Source: Entamoeba invadens IP1
Taxonomy: Eukaryota > Evosea > Mastigamoebida > Endamoebidae
Direction of reading: 5' to 3'
DNA: 47,785 nt
Assembly (NCBI RefSeq): GCF_000330505.1
Contig: NW_004443536.1
Coordinates: forward strand, 257,051-304,835
Under the pieces are notes generated by a model. The model worked only from the letters and a program-made list of their open reading frames with translations, did no database searches and had not been told where the DNA came from. Of the stretch, positions 8,189 to 18,100 are shown piece by piece. Every line of letters starts with the position of its first letter. Positions within the stretch are counted from its first letter, which is position 1. The position numbers and the translations under genes are program-made.

Positions 8189-11100
8189 ATGTATATTGAG
8201 GAGGTGATAGTAGATGGCTTTAAGTCATATGCGCGTCGTACGACTATAGGCCGTTTTGACCCCCAGTTCAATGCGATTACGGGCCTGAATGGCTCTGGCA
8301 AGTCGAATATCCTCGACTCGATATGTTTTGTTCTTGGTATTCAAAACCTTTCGCTTGTCCGTGTGACGACGATTCAAGAGTTGATATATAAGTCGGGGCA
8401 GTGTGGAGTGACGAAGGCGACCGTGACTTTAGTCTTCAACAACTCCGACAAAAGTGTTTCTCCGACGGGGTACGAGTCGTTTGACACGGTCAACGTTTCA
8501 CGACAAATTACAGTTGCGGGGAAGAACAAATACATGTTAAACGGTCAGATGTTACCGCAGTCTCACATCCTTACGTTCTTTCGAGCAATTGGCCTGAACG
8601 TGAACAACCCACACTTTCTCATCATGCAAGGCAAAGTGATGGAAGTCGTCGATATGAAGCCAAAAGAGATATTAGCAATGATAGAAGAAGTCACAGGTAC
8701 TAAAATGTATCAAACCAAACGGTTAGAAGCCGTTAAAGTACTTGACAAAAAAGACGCAAAGCTTGCGGAGATAGAAAGCGTCTTGAAAAATGAGATCACA
8801 CCAGCGAAAGAGAAATTAAAAAGAGACGCCGAATCACTCACAAATTTAAGAACAAAGAAAGCACAGGCAGACGCTATCGAAAATAACTTGAAGATATTCT
8901 CTTATTTGAAGAATCAAAATACTTTAAGATCGTCACAAAAGGCGTTGATGACACTGAAAACAACTCAACAACAGACGATTGAAAAACTTGAAAAACTGAA
9001 GCAAAAAGTGAGTGAAATGGCGGAGGATTTCGTCGAAGACAAACTTGAGAGTTACGATGGTGAGGAGAGTCGATTGAATAAAGTCGAGGAGGAGATTGAA
9101 ATATTGAAAACGCGAATTGCGGGTGAGAACACCCATTTGAAAACGATCAGAAACAAAAAGGAGAAACTGAAAAGCGAGATCAAACGCGTTCAAAATGAGA
9201 CTGGAGATGATGACGAACGGATATTGAGAGAAGTGGAATGGTCCGAAAAGCGGTTGCAAGAGCTGAAAACACGACTGGAGAAGATCAATGGAGAGAATTT
9301 GAGAGATGATGTTGCGGAACAAATTAACACGGAACTTCGCGAATCAAGAATTCAAATGGAAGACTTGATCCGACAGAAACAACGAGCAATTCCACTTGAA
9401 GTGAATGTAGAAGAGATGCAGAGGACTGTTGATGAAATTATCAAAGAAGAGAATGTCCTTCGTGAAAGAGTCGCTCAGTTCCAGAAGGAAAACCCGAGTG
9501 TTTCTGCGGGGTTGAGTGGAGTGAATTTATCAGAAAAGTCTGCGGAATTACGAGACTTGCAACACAAATACGACGATTTGGTGAGAGGACACAACTTTGA
9601 ATTTCGATATCGGGACCCCACACAAAACTTTAACAGAAGACTTGTCAACGGATTTGTATTGAATTTGGTTGTTCCAAATGACATGAAGTATGCGAGTGCG
9701 TTGGAGATCGCAGCGGGTGCAAAGTTGTTCCACGTTGTGTGTGATAGCGATGCGACAGCGACGTTGGTGATGCAGCGCGGAGGGTTAAAGAAGCGCATGA
9801 CATTTGTGCCATTGAATAAGATCTCTCCACAAGTAGCAAATCCAAATCAGATTAGAAAGGCAAAGGAGATTGGAGGAGATAAAATTTATTATGCGATGGA
9901 CGTTGTTGGGTATCCAGAAGGACTTGAAATGGTTGCGAAGTACGTTTTTGGCAATGTTCTGATCGCAGAAGACGAGGAGACTGCGAGGAAAGTGTGTTTC
10001 CATCCACAAGTGATGATGAAAACAGTTACTATACTTGGCGATTTGTATGATCCTTCTGGTGTGTTGACTGGTGGGTGCAAGCCGAAGGCGTCTGGATTTA
10101 TTAGTGAGGTTTCTAAACAACGAGATGTATTAAAACAAATTGAGATCGTCAGAAGAGACGTCGACCAGTTGCGAGGAATTACCGACAAGTTGGATGAACG
10201 CGAGAGAGAGGAGGAGCAACTGCAGATTGTCATTGCGAGAAGGAAGGCTGCTGAGAAAGAGAGGGAGCGTGTCGAGGCGCAGAAGGAAGAACGAGAGCAG
10301 GCGATTAAAGAGCGTGAAATAGTCGAGAGAAAAATCAGTGAAAAGGAGAATGAAATGCGCGAGTTGATAAAACGGAGAGACGAAGTTTTCAAAGAGCGTA
10401 AGCGGCTTGAAAATGGCGAGAAAGAGACGGTGAAGAAGGAGATAATAAAGAAGATCAAGACGGAAGAGAGTGTGTTGAACGCGAAGATGCAAGAGAAACA
10501 AAAAGCAGAAGAGAAGATGAAGAAGTTAGAGATTGAGAAGATGAAAGTTGAGGAGTGGAGTAAAGAAGTAGAAAACCAGACGAACAGTGAGAGGGAAGTT
10601 GAGAAAGGAATCGCGCAAATTGAAAGTCAGAAGAATGATAAACTGCGGGAGGCTGAAGATGTGCGGAAACTGATTGGGACCATTAAAGAGCGAAATCTTC
10701 AGACAACGCGGAAGGTGAATGAGAAGAGTGAAAAGAAGAAAAAGATCAATCGCGAGATCAACGAGTTGGAAATGGCGAATAAACGACTTGAGAAGGATGT
10801 GAGTGAGAAGGAAGGAGATGTCGAACGGATGAGTGAAGAGATCGAACGCATAGAAAAGAAGAATGCGTGGATTAAAAGGGAGAGTACGAACTTTGACATC
10901 TCACGGATCACTGCAAAAGAGATTTCTGATGCGAAGCAACAACTTGAACAGATGAGGAAAGAAGAGTTTGAGATTGAAAAAGGTGTCAACAAACAAATTG
11001 TGTTTCATCAAGACAAAGTCGAAAAGGAATTCAAAGAACTTATTTCGCGTAAACACATCATTGAGACCGACAAAGACAAAATTGTGAAAGTGATTAAAGA

Positions 11101-11593
11101 TCTTGACGATAAGATGCAAGAAGCTATTCAAACGGCATTCAACTTTGTTAATGAGAAAGTTGGCGAAATCTTTGGGACGTTACATCCGGGAGCATCAGCT
11201 CGCCTTGTCCCAACTGACGGCAACTCCATATACAAAGGAATAGAACCACAAGTTCGTCTTGGCGAGTTATGGAAAGAGTCGTTAATGGAATTATCTGGTG
11301 GGCAGAAGTCGTTATTAGCGCTTTCCCTCATCTTAGCAATATTGGTGTATAAACCGTCACCGCTTTATATTCTCGATGAAGTTGATGCTGCGCTGGATGT
11401 CTCGAATACACAGAACTTTGGTGCGATGCTCAAGAAACACTTCAAAACGTCACAGTTTATAGTTGTTTCACTGAAGTCGGGGATGTTTGACAATGCAAAT
11501 GTGCTGTTCAACACTAAAGTGATTAACAACATCTCGAGTGTCGTTCGTACTGTTGGGAAGAAGCCAACGCGTCATACCCGCGACGATGAATAA
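8189..11593 (+). CDS. Condensin subunit SMC2
   Basis: The 1,134-residue product starts at the ATG at 8189 (MYIEEVIVDGFKSYA), which matches the conserved SMC2 N-terminus; the preceding GTG is not needed. The Walker A motif GLNGSGKSN begins at residue 32. Two long coiled coils flank a hinge at about residues 475-630. The C-terminal head carries the ABC signature LSGGQKS from residue 1035 and the Walker B LYILDEVDAALD with Asp1063-Glu1064. The phrases FLIMQGKVMEVVDMKP and EVTGTKMYQTKR favour SMC2 over SMC1, 3 or 4. SMC2 pairs with SMC4 to form the condensin ATPase that compacts mitotic chromosomes. Length is slightly below the usual 1,170-1,200. It converges with the Pol5-like gene, only about 115 bp away. 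Confidence 0.93.
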   Translation: MYIEEVIVDGFKSYARRTTIGRFDPQFNAITGLNGSGKSNILDSICFVLGIQNLSLVRVTTIQELIYKSGQCGVTKATVTLVFNNSDKSVSPTGYESFDTVNVSRQITVAGKNKYMLNGQMLPQSHILTFFRAIGLNVNNPHFLIMQGKVMEVVDMKPKEILAMIEEVTGTKMYQTKRLEAVKVLDKKDAKLAEIESVLKNEITPAKEKLKRDAESLTNLRTKKAQADAIENNLKIFSYLKNQNTLRSSQKALMTLKTTQQQTIEKLEKLKQKVSEMAEDFVEDKLESYDGEESRLNKVEEEIEILKTRIAGENTHLKTIRNKKEKLKSEIKRVQNETGDDDERILREVEWSEKRLQELKTRLEKINGENLRDDVAEQINTELRESRIQMEDLIRQKQRAIPLEVNVEEMQRTVDEIIKEENVLRERVAQFQKENPSVSAGLSGVNLSEKSAELRDLQHKYDDLVRGHNFEFRYRDPTQNFNRRLVNGFVLNLVVPNDMKYASALEIAAGAKLFHVVCDSDATATLVMQRGGLKKRMTFVPLNKISPQVANPNQIRKAKEIGGDKIYYAMDVVGYPEGLEMVAKYVFGNVLIAEDEETARKVCFHPQVMMKTVTILGDLYDPSGVLTGGCKPKASGFISEVSKQRDVLKQIEIVRRDVDQLRGITDKLDEREREEEQLQIVIARRKAAEKERERVEAQKEEREQAIKEREIVERKISEKENEMRELIKRRDEVFKERKRLENGEKETVKKEIIKKIKTEESVLNAKMQEKQKAEEKMKKLEIEKMKVEEWSKEVENQTNSEREVEKGIAQIESQKNDKLREAEDVRKLIGTIKERNLQTTRKVNEKSEKKKKINREINELEMANKRLEKDVSEKEGDVERMSEEIERIEKKNAWIKRESTNFDISRITAKEISDAKQQLEQMRKEEFEIEKGVNKQIVFHQDKVEKEFKELISRKHIIETDKDKIVKVIKDLDDKMQEAIQTAFNFVNEKVGEIFGTLHPGASARLVPTDGNSIYKGIEPQVRLGELWKESLMELSGGQKSLLALSLILAILVYKPSPLYILDEVDAALDVSNTQNFGAMLKKHFKTSQFIVVSLKSGMFDNANVLFNTKVINNISSVVRTVGKKPTRHTRDDE

Positions 11594-11708
11594 TAACACA
11601 ATGATTTGAGTGGTTCTTGGTCTTCAAGTTGTGTTTGACTTGAACTCATTCAAATCAAATCCAAAAGAAGAAAAACCCTAACAATAAAGTAATCAATCAC
11701 TTTGGAAA

Positions 11709-14700
11709 TTAATCCAATTCGCTCTCACTTCCACTTTTGTCGGCATCACTGTGACTGTCTTCCGAGTCACTTTCACTGTTCTCTTCATTTTCTTTCTCGT
11801 CCATTTTATGAAGGTTTGCCATTTTCTCTTGTCTCCTCTTCTCTTTTTGTTCCCGTCTTATTAATTTTGCTTCTTTCCTTTCTCTCTTCTTCTTGTTTCT
11901 GAGGCGCTTGTTTTCTTTATTGTCTTGAATCACTTTCTCTTTGGAACGAAGGCTGTTGCTTGTGAGTAAGTTCTTGATCTCGAGGAATGCGTTTTTGAGG
12001 ACTGTCTTGTTCCCTAACTCCTCATAATTCGTTTCGATTTCTTTCAAAACAGTTTGGCGGAGTTCATCGCCAAGGGTTGCAGTGTCTTTGATATTCAGTA
12101 ACATCCCCTTAAGGAGGAATAACATCTTTAACATCTCTTTGCCACTCGGGTTCTCAAAGACTGCTTTCACCTTCTCTAATAAGTGCTTCTTAAGACATTC
12201 AATGATGCGTGGAATACCCTCATCACTTGTAATCTTCCTTGAGATGAAGCAAGCCAAGTCAAGAGAGTCGACTTTAGTTCTTAAAAGTGCCGTCTCGCAA
12301 TTGTCGAGGATTTCACACATCAACTCGGGGCTCTGGAGACTCTCTGTGCCACGGATAATACTTTCAATCACTTTATAATTGACACCCCTCTTCTTGTGAA
12401 GTAATCGTAAAAGCTCTGATGTTAAGAACTCACTGACGTCCTTAGTGATTTCAGGAACACGTCTTGTGTACTTTGCGTAGTAATGCAATAACTTTGTAGC
12501 CGCCAATTCGGTCTTTCTCTTGTGGATATTCGACTTGATCTTTTCAAAGGAAACTTTTAATTCGTCGTATTTGACTTCTTTAATAGTGGACGCCTTTTGA
12601 GAGATCGTCACACAAAGCCCCATCAGTCTTTCGAAGATCTGTTCATATCTGCTCTTCAACGAGAAGAGTGCAATTGCGTTGAGTAAGTTCGGGATGAACT
12701 CCAAGAATTCAGGAAGGTCGTAATTAGTTTTACAGTACGTCTCAAGTAACGCAATCAGTCGCGATTGGAAGACGTTCTGTTGATTTTCAAAATTCTGTTT
12801 GGCCTTTTTGTCTTCTTTTTTCTTCTCTTGTTTTTCCAAAATCATTTTTTGAATGGGGTCGTCGTCTTCCAGCAATTGCATTGGATCCATTTCAACATCA
12901 TTTCCTTCAGCCGTCGTCTCAGTAACTGCTTCTCCCAATTTCTCCACTTCCATCTTCACCGCATCGCCTTCTTTATCTTCATTAGGCTCTTCCTCTTCAA
13001 TTTGAATGTCTTCTTCCGCTGTAGCCATAGCTTCAAAAACACAATTAATAGAAGATCCAACCCCTTTAGCCATCTTATCCCATATCATCGTCACTATACT
13101 TCTTGGTTGTGAAATTGGTTGTCCTAACATCCCTATTAAAACATCTATTAACACTTCTTTGGCTTCTTTGTCATCACTCGTCTTCACTAATACACTGCAC
13201 GCCTTCATCGCATCTTCTAACACATTTAAAGCGTCTTCCCCTTGGTACGCTACTAAGCATAAGTAATACAATAAGATCTGATACTCCTTCTTCTCCCCAC
13301 ACAACGCTACAGTTTCATCAAATCCAGGTGGTATAAGAGCAGCGTCTTGTTCTTGATGAACAGAATGTAACAAGCGGAAATTGTCCACAAGAACACTCAT
13401 GTGATCGTCCGTCTTCTTCGTACAGTACAACGACACCTCTAACAATCTTTGAAGCGCTTCATCCACTTGATACACACTCTTCAATTTCGGATGCTCAAGT
13501 CCACGATCTAAAGCGACTAAGATCGATAAGATGGTCGCCTTTAATTCACTCGAACAATTCACTGCTGTTGCTACAGTACTCAAGATCTCAAGATCCCATT
13601 GCTTCTTATTGAATTGATCAAATTTCTCAAATATGAAATCAACGACTTTATTCAAGTCTTCTGCACTTAACTGTCTGATTAAAGGCGCTAAGATCTTAAT
13701 GCCACTGACTTGATCGATATGGATGAATCCCCCCTTTCTCACAAAGGAAAAGGCATATTCGGTACTATGAGTCTTATTCTGTGACACAGTCTTAAATAAC
13801 AGAGCAGCTACTTTCTTTAATTGGCCATTGCGCTCGACTAAGAACTTCGCGGCGCTTCCAATGAAGTGCAATGAGAAGACAAAAGGAATTTGTTCTGGTG
13901 TTAACGTGTCGACTAAAGTAGTGACGGTGCTCATAATTTGGAACATTGAAGTGATGTTATCCCCAAGAGGGCCCATGATGTTATTAGAGAAGATGAGTAA
14001 GTTACCCGTCTTCGTAGCTGCATTTAAGAGTGCGCAGTACAATTTTGAGACTCTCTGAGCGGTGTACTGTGAAGTTAATAGAAAAGTGTTTCTTAAGATA
14101 TATGCCTTCTCATTAAAGAGTGCCCCATGTAACACTTGTGGCAGTGTTACATTCCAGTCGTAAATCGCACTGTAACACAAAACAAAGGTGTCCAATGGCA
14201 AAAAGGCCTTTTCACTTAATGTGGCCATTCGTTCATTCAAAAGACTTACTAAAGTCTCGTGTAAAGTCTGAGGTAACATCTCATAGAGTAACGCAAAGGA
14301 CTCGATTGTGATGTCATTCATATACGCTTTCTTATTAGAAATGACATAAAAGGCTTTAACGATGTAACTTAACGTCGCAGAAGTCGTCACCCGCCCCGTT
14401 TTAATTAACGCAAGACAAACAGAAAGCCGCGCAAATAAGACGTCTCGGAAGGTTTGTTTGTTGGTGCCCGTCAACGTGAAATTGCGCGTCGCGATGTTAA
14501 TGATCGAAGCCTCGTCCACCGTTGGAAATGCTTTTAAAATCGTTATTAAACAGAGCAAGTTGCCATTCCGTGCACAGTCTTGTGAAGACGCTAATGAACG
14601 AACAACCCGATCAATCGAATAGATCATTACTTCACTATGTTCTCCCCCAGTCATCCCTTGTTCGGACTTTTTAAGGATCGTTAATATCGATTGGACCGCA

Positions 14701-14762
14701 GCTATACGCACCTTCGGGTCCAATGAAGCAAGTTTCACATAATATTGGAGTGTTTCTGACAT
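11709..14762 (-). CDS. Nucleolar protein of the Pol5/MYBBP1A family
   Basis: The product is 1,017 residues from the ATG at 14760-14762; the open frame extends one GTG codon further. The first about 580 residues are alpha-helical and HEAT-like. An acidic linker (near residues 590-650) contains QLLEDDDPIQKMI, and a Lys-rich helix follows (KQEKKKEDKKAKQNFENQ). Next comes a FQSRLIALLETYCK segment that fits the region after the acidic tract in Pol5/MYBBP1A proteins. The tail is strongly basic (RLRNKKKRERKEAKLIRREQ) and then acidic and Ser-rich (SESDSEDSHSDADKSGSESELD). Proteins of this family, historically called DNA polymerase V, lack polymerase activity and work in the nucleolus on rDNA and ribosome assembly. 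Another HEAT-repeat nucleolar protein remains possible. An AAACCCT box lies about 39 bp upstream on its sense strand. Confidence 0.72.
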   Translation of the reverse strand: MSETLQYYVKLASLDPKVRIAAVQSILTILKKSEQGMTGGEHSEVMIYSIDRVVRSLASSQDCARNGNLLCLITILKAFPTVDEASIINIATRNFTLTGTNKQTFRDVLFARLSVCLALIKTGRVTTSATLSYIVKAFYVISNKKAYMNDITIESFALLYEMLPQTLHETLVSLLNERMATLSEKAFLPLDTFVLCYSAIYDWNVTLPQVLHGALFNEKAYILRNTFLLTSQYTAQRVSKLYCALLNAATKTGNLLIFSNNIMGPLGDNITSMFQIMSTVTTLVDTLTPEQIPFVFSLHFIGSAAKFLVERNGQLKKVAALLFKTVSQNKTHSTEYAFSFVRKGGFIHIDQVSGIKILAPLIRQLSAEDLNKVVDFIFEKFDQFNKKQWDLEILSTVATAVNCSSELKATILSILVALDRGLEHPKLKSVYQVDEALQRLLEVSLYCTKKTDDHMSVLVDNFRLLHSVHQEQDAALIPPGFDETVALCGEKKEYQILLYYLCLVAYQGEDALNVLEDAMKACSVLVKTSDDKEAKEVLIDVLIGMLGQPISQPRSIVTMIWDKMAKGVGSSINCVFEAMATAEEDIQIEEEEPNEDKEGDAVKMEVEKLGEAVTETTAEGNDVEMDPMQLLEDDDPIQKMILEKQEKKKEDKKAKQNFENQQNVFQSRLIALLETYCKTNYDLPEFLEFIPNLLNAIALFSLKSRYEQIFERLMGLCVTISQKASTIKEVKYDELKVSFEKIKSNIHKRKTELAATKLLHYYAKYTRRVPEITKDVSEFLTSELLRLLHKKRGVNYKVIESIIRGTESLQSPELMCEILDNCETALLRTKVDSLDLACFISRKITSDEGIPRIIECLKKHLLEKVKAVFENPSGKEMLKMLFLLKGMLLNIKDTATLGDELRQTVLKEIETNYEELGNKTVLKNAFLEIKNLLTSNSLRSKEKVIQDNKENKRLRNKKKRERKEAKLIRREQKEKRRQEKMANLHKMDEKENEENSESDSEDSHSDADKSGSESELD

Positions 14763-14800
14763 CACTTCTCCGTCTGGTTTGCACTATGGGTTTGTTATTT

Positions 14801-14807
14801 AGGGTTT
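14801..14807 (-). promoter_or_regulatory. AAACCCT box upstream of the Pol5-like gene
   Basis: Exact AAACCCTAA on the minus (sense) strand, about 39 bp upstream of the ATG. It mirrors the box on the UTP10 side of the same spacer. Confidence 0.5.
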
Positions 14808-15087
14808 CTTGTGCGTCTTAATAACAGTTTCTATGTCGTGTTGTGAAGTAAAATGTTTTTCCTTTATTCGATTTTTCTGAGTGGCAATTGCTTCAAATGA
14901 AGTGGTTAACCCTCTCTGTAGTATGACATTTGATGTATTTTTATACTAGTAAGTTATAGTATTTTATTATAATTTTATTAGAAAAAGTGCACTGAATCAA
15001 AAATAGAATAGACAAGAGCTACTGATGAAATCTTAGAGAATTTAAATGGCAATTAAAGAATCTTTTGTGTAAAATAAAAGAGGAAAA

Positions 15088-15094
15088 AAACCCT
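15088..15094 (+). promoter_or_regulatory. AAACCCT box upstream of UTP10
   Basis: Exact AAACCCTAA on the sense strand, about 54 bp upstream of the UTP10 ATG and about 15 bp upstream of the TATA-like box. Confidence 0.5.
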
Positions 15095-15108
15095 AAGAGG
15101 AAGACATC

Positions 15109-15117
15109 ATATAAAAG
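15109..15117 (+). promoter_or_regulatory. TATA-like box of UTP10
   Basis: ATATAAAAG lies about 30-39 bp upstream of the ATG, at the core-promoter distance seen for eIF6, flavodoxin and Hip in this window. Confidence 0.5.
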
Positions 15118-15147
15118 GTGTATTAAACAACTAAAGAAGTAGATTCA

Positions 15148-18100
15148 ATGATTACAATTGCTCAACAACTGAACACTTTTGTTCCAACAGTGTCACCGTC
15201 GTTAATTGTGTCACTGATATACGAAAAGAATCAAGCAGCTATAATTGATCGATATACACTGCAACACAACGCATCAGACGCCTTCGACAAACTCTTTAAA
15301 ACGCATGAGATGTATGAAGAGTGGAAGATGTCTTTATTCTCCGTCGAGTCACAAGAGACAAATCGAGATCTTTTGACTGACGCAAAGAACATCGAATTAT
15401 CGAAGAAGATTAGAGAATTCTTACCATACACTTCTCGACACTTTTTAAACGTCAATTACGGGCACATCATTGAATATATGATCCGTGTCTATTCAATCCA
15501 TATCTTAGACGCAGACGACTTAATTCTGTCCGTCCTTCCCTATTACCAAAACGCACTCTTCATGAAGCTCTTCCATTTATGTAAACCAACGATCTTTGCT
15601 AACCTCGTGAAACTCGACAAAATTAACAAACGAACGTTAGTCGCAAATCTGACGCAAAACCCTATGTATATTAATACCCTAGCAACTTACTTCTATGACC
15701 ACACTATACTCTATAACAATACTAAATACACCGCTTTCATCACTACACTCCTCGTACAAATTTCTCAACAACAAATTGTCACAGAGAGCGTCATGTCTTC
15801 GATATTAACCGTCGTCTTAAAATACATCAAATCAAATGCGCCAAAATTGATGATCATTGCACTCACTGTTATTGGTCAAATCCTCTCCGTCCACACACTC
15901 CCAATGAATAAATACATCTCGTTGCTCACAATATTGGAGAAGAAGATCTCACTCTCGTCACCCTCTCAATTCATCGCAGTCCTCTGCATCGCCGCAAAGT
16001 ACCAACAGAAATTGGACTCCTTCCCGTTGCCAATATTCAAATTCATTGCCGCATCAACAGGAGTCGTCGTGTCGACACTTATTAACTTGTCGAAGAACAG
16101 CTGCGACGTCTCAGACTTCTTCGAGTGTCTCATTAAGACGTTGATAGTTGGTGGGAATAACAAGACGTTACATGAAGTGGTCTTCCCCTTAGTCAAAATA
16201 TTGAAACTCACTAAGGAGCACATTAGACTGATCTTCTCGTATATCTGCAATAAGGCCAAACAAGCATCTCCCATCATTCTAGATATTGAATCAAGACCAA
16301 TTATCACATTTTTGGACATCAACCAAACAAAGGACTTTGGCGAAGTAGTTAACGCGTACTTCCAAAATGCTGACATCAATAACGTCAAAATTGCGAATGA
16401 ACTGAAATCGATTTTGCCAGCCTCAGTCAATGTGCCGTTGTATGAGAATGGGAGGTATATTGGGACTATTGCTTCTATAGAGCAGAGCGGTGTAGTGACG
16501 AATGCCGCTATTATTCGAATGTTGAGTATATTACAGAATACTTCAGATGAATTGACTGAGATGAAAGAATTGATTTGCTCGTTGTTTGATACTCCACAGA
16601 AGCATGGGTTCTACATCTCCGTCTTTGCAGACACCCACTTTGAAAGACTTAAAAAGGTGTTACCACAGACTACCATACTCAACCACTTATTGACGTTCTC
16701 CGGGAAACTCCCTATAGAAGTACTTGAAGTTTTAATGAAGTACATTTCTTCGTTTGAAAATGAAGAGAATGGCACATTATGTGAGTTATTCTTACCCACC
16801 AAAGATACTATGTACAATGCTTTAGTGATAATTCTGTTGTACCAGAAGTATATGACCAAAGGCGTCTTTGTATTGAAAAAGAATAAAGAAGAGTTGATGG
16901 GAAGAGTCCAGAAAGTGTTATCTCAAGGGTCTATTAAGTTCTCCGATGTCGATGCACTGTACTTTGATATTGTTAAAGAGATGAGTGCCAACTTAGATGT
17001 GTCGCGATTAAGTGACACCCAGATGAGTGTGAAAAGTGGCCTCTTCATGATGTCTGTATTGAACATAAAGTACTTACAAACAAAAGATGAGACAATTAAG
17101 AATATGATGATCGACTTATTAACACTGATTTGTCCTGTTTTCAATGATAAAAAAGACTTATCGAAAGAGAAGTTTGTATTACAAGAGAGTACCCTTCTCT
17201 CACAAGTTTTACTCAGTGAATTGGAATTGCCAAATTTACTTCCAGAAGCTTTAATGACATATGTCGTCCAACTTGCATCAGAAGACCTTGAATCGTGTTT
17301 GGACTTGTTATTAGTCTTCCCCTATGAATCAGTTCAAACTGTTTATAACACTACAAAGATAAAGCCGAATGATGTCTTACATTTGTTGATATCGACACCT
17401 CATTTTGCGCCATATATACACGAACACTATTCTTCATTGACTCCAGTGGAAGTATCTACTGTAGTTAGTGTTTACTCCTTATTCATTATGGTGGGTCTGT
17501 TACACCCGGAATTGCAAAAGAGAACTTTTGTCTTTAAACAACTTGAAGCAATTATGGAAGTCACGCAGTCACTGAAAATTACAGATGTGAAGGTTAAGAT
17601 AAGTCTGGCAATGATTAACTATGTCATCGAATGCAGAGCGGAGTTCACCGCGTCAAATGAGTTCTTACCAACATTCTTCGACTTGTTCTTTAAGAAAATG
17701 ACTTCACAAGAAATCGACACATTTGTTGCGGGTGCTATTGAATTGCTCAAAAAAGACGACAAAATTGATTCTGAATTGAAATTGAAAATGATCGAAACGT
17801 TTGGGATGCGCAACTCGTCGGTCATCGAAGAGATCATCGCGATGATTAAAACCCCCGACGAGATCTATGAGACCGGCTTCGAACAAAAAGTCCTTCAAAA
17901 TGTTATTGAGAACATCTTCAGTGAGATGTACCAAAGCACTTTCTTGAATGACAATGTGAAGTACTTGAAGCTGCGAGATGTCTTTGAAATGTGTAATGAA
18001 GACAATTTGGTCTTTGTTGTCTCGTTGATGGAAGACAAAGTGTTCGACGTCTTCACTGATCAACAGAAAGACGACTTATTTTATGTATTAAGTCAACACT

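Larger units (their letters stand above)
14763..15147. other. Divergent promoter region, Pol5-like gene and UTP10
   Basis: This 385-bp spacer is shared by two divergent ribosome-biogenesis genes. Each side has one exact AAACCCT in sense orientation (14801-14807 minus, 15088-15094 plus). The UTP10 side also has a TATA-like box. A TAACCCTC variant occurs near 14907-14914. Confidence 0.6.
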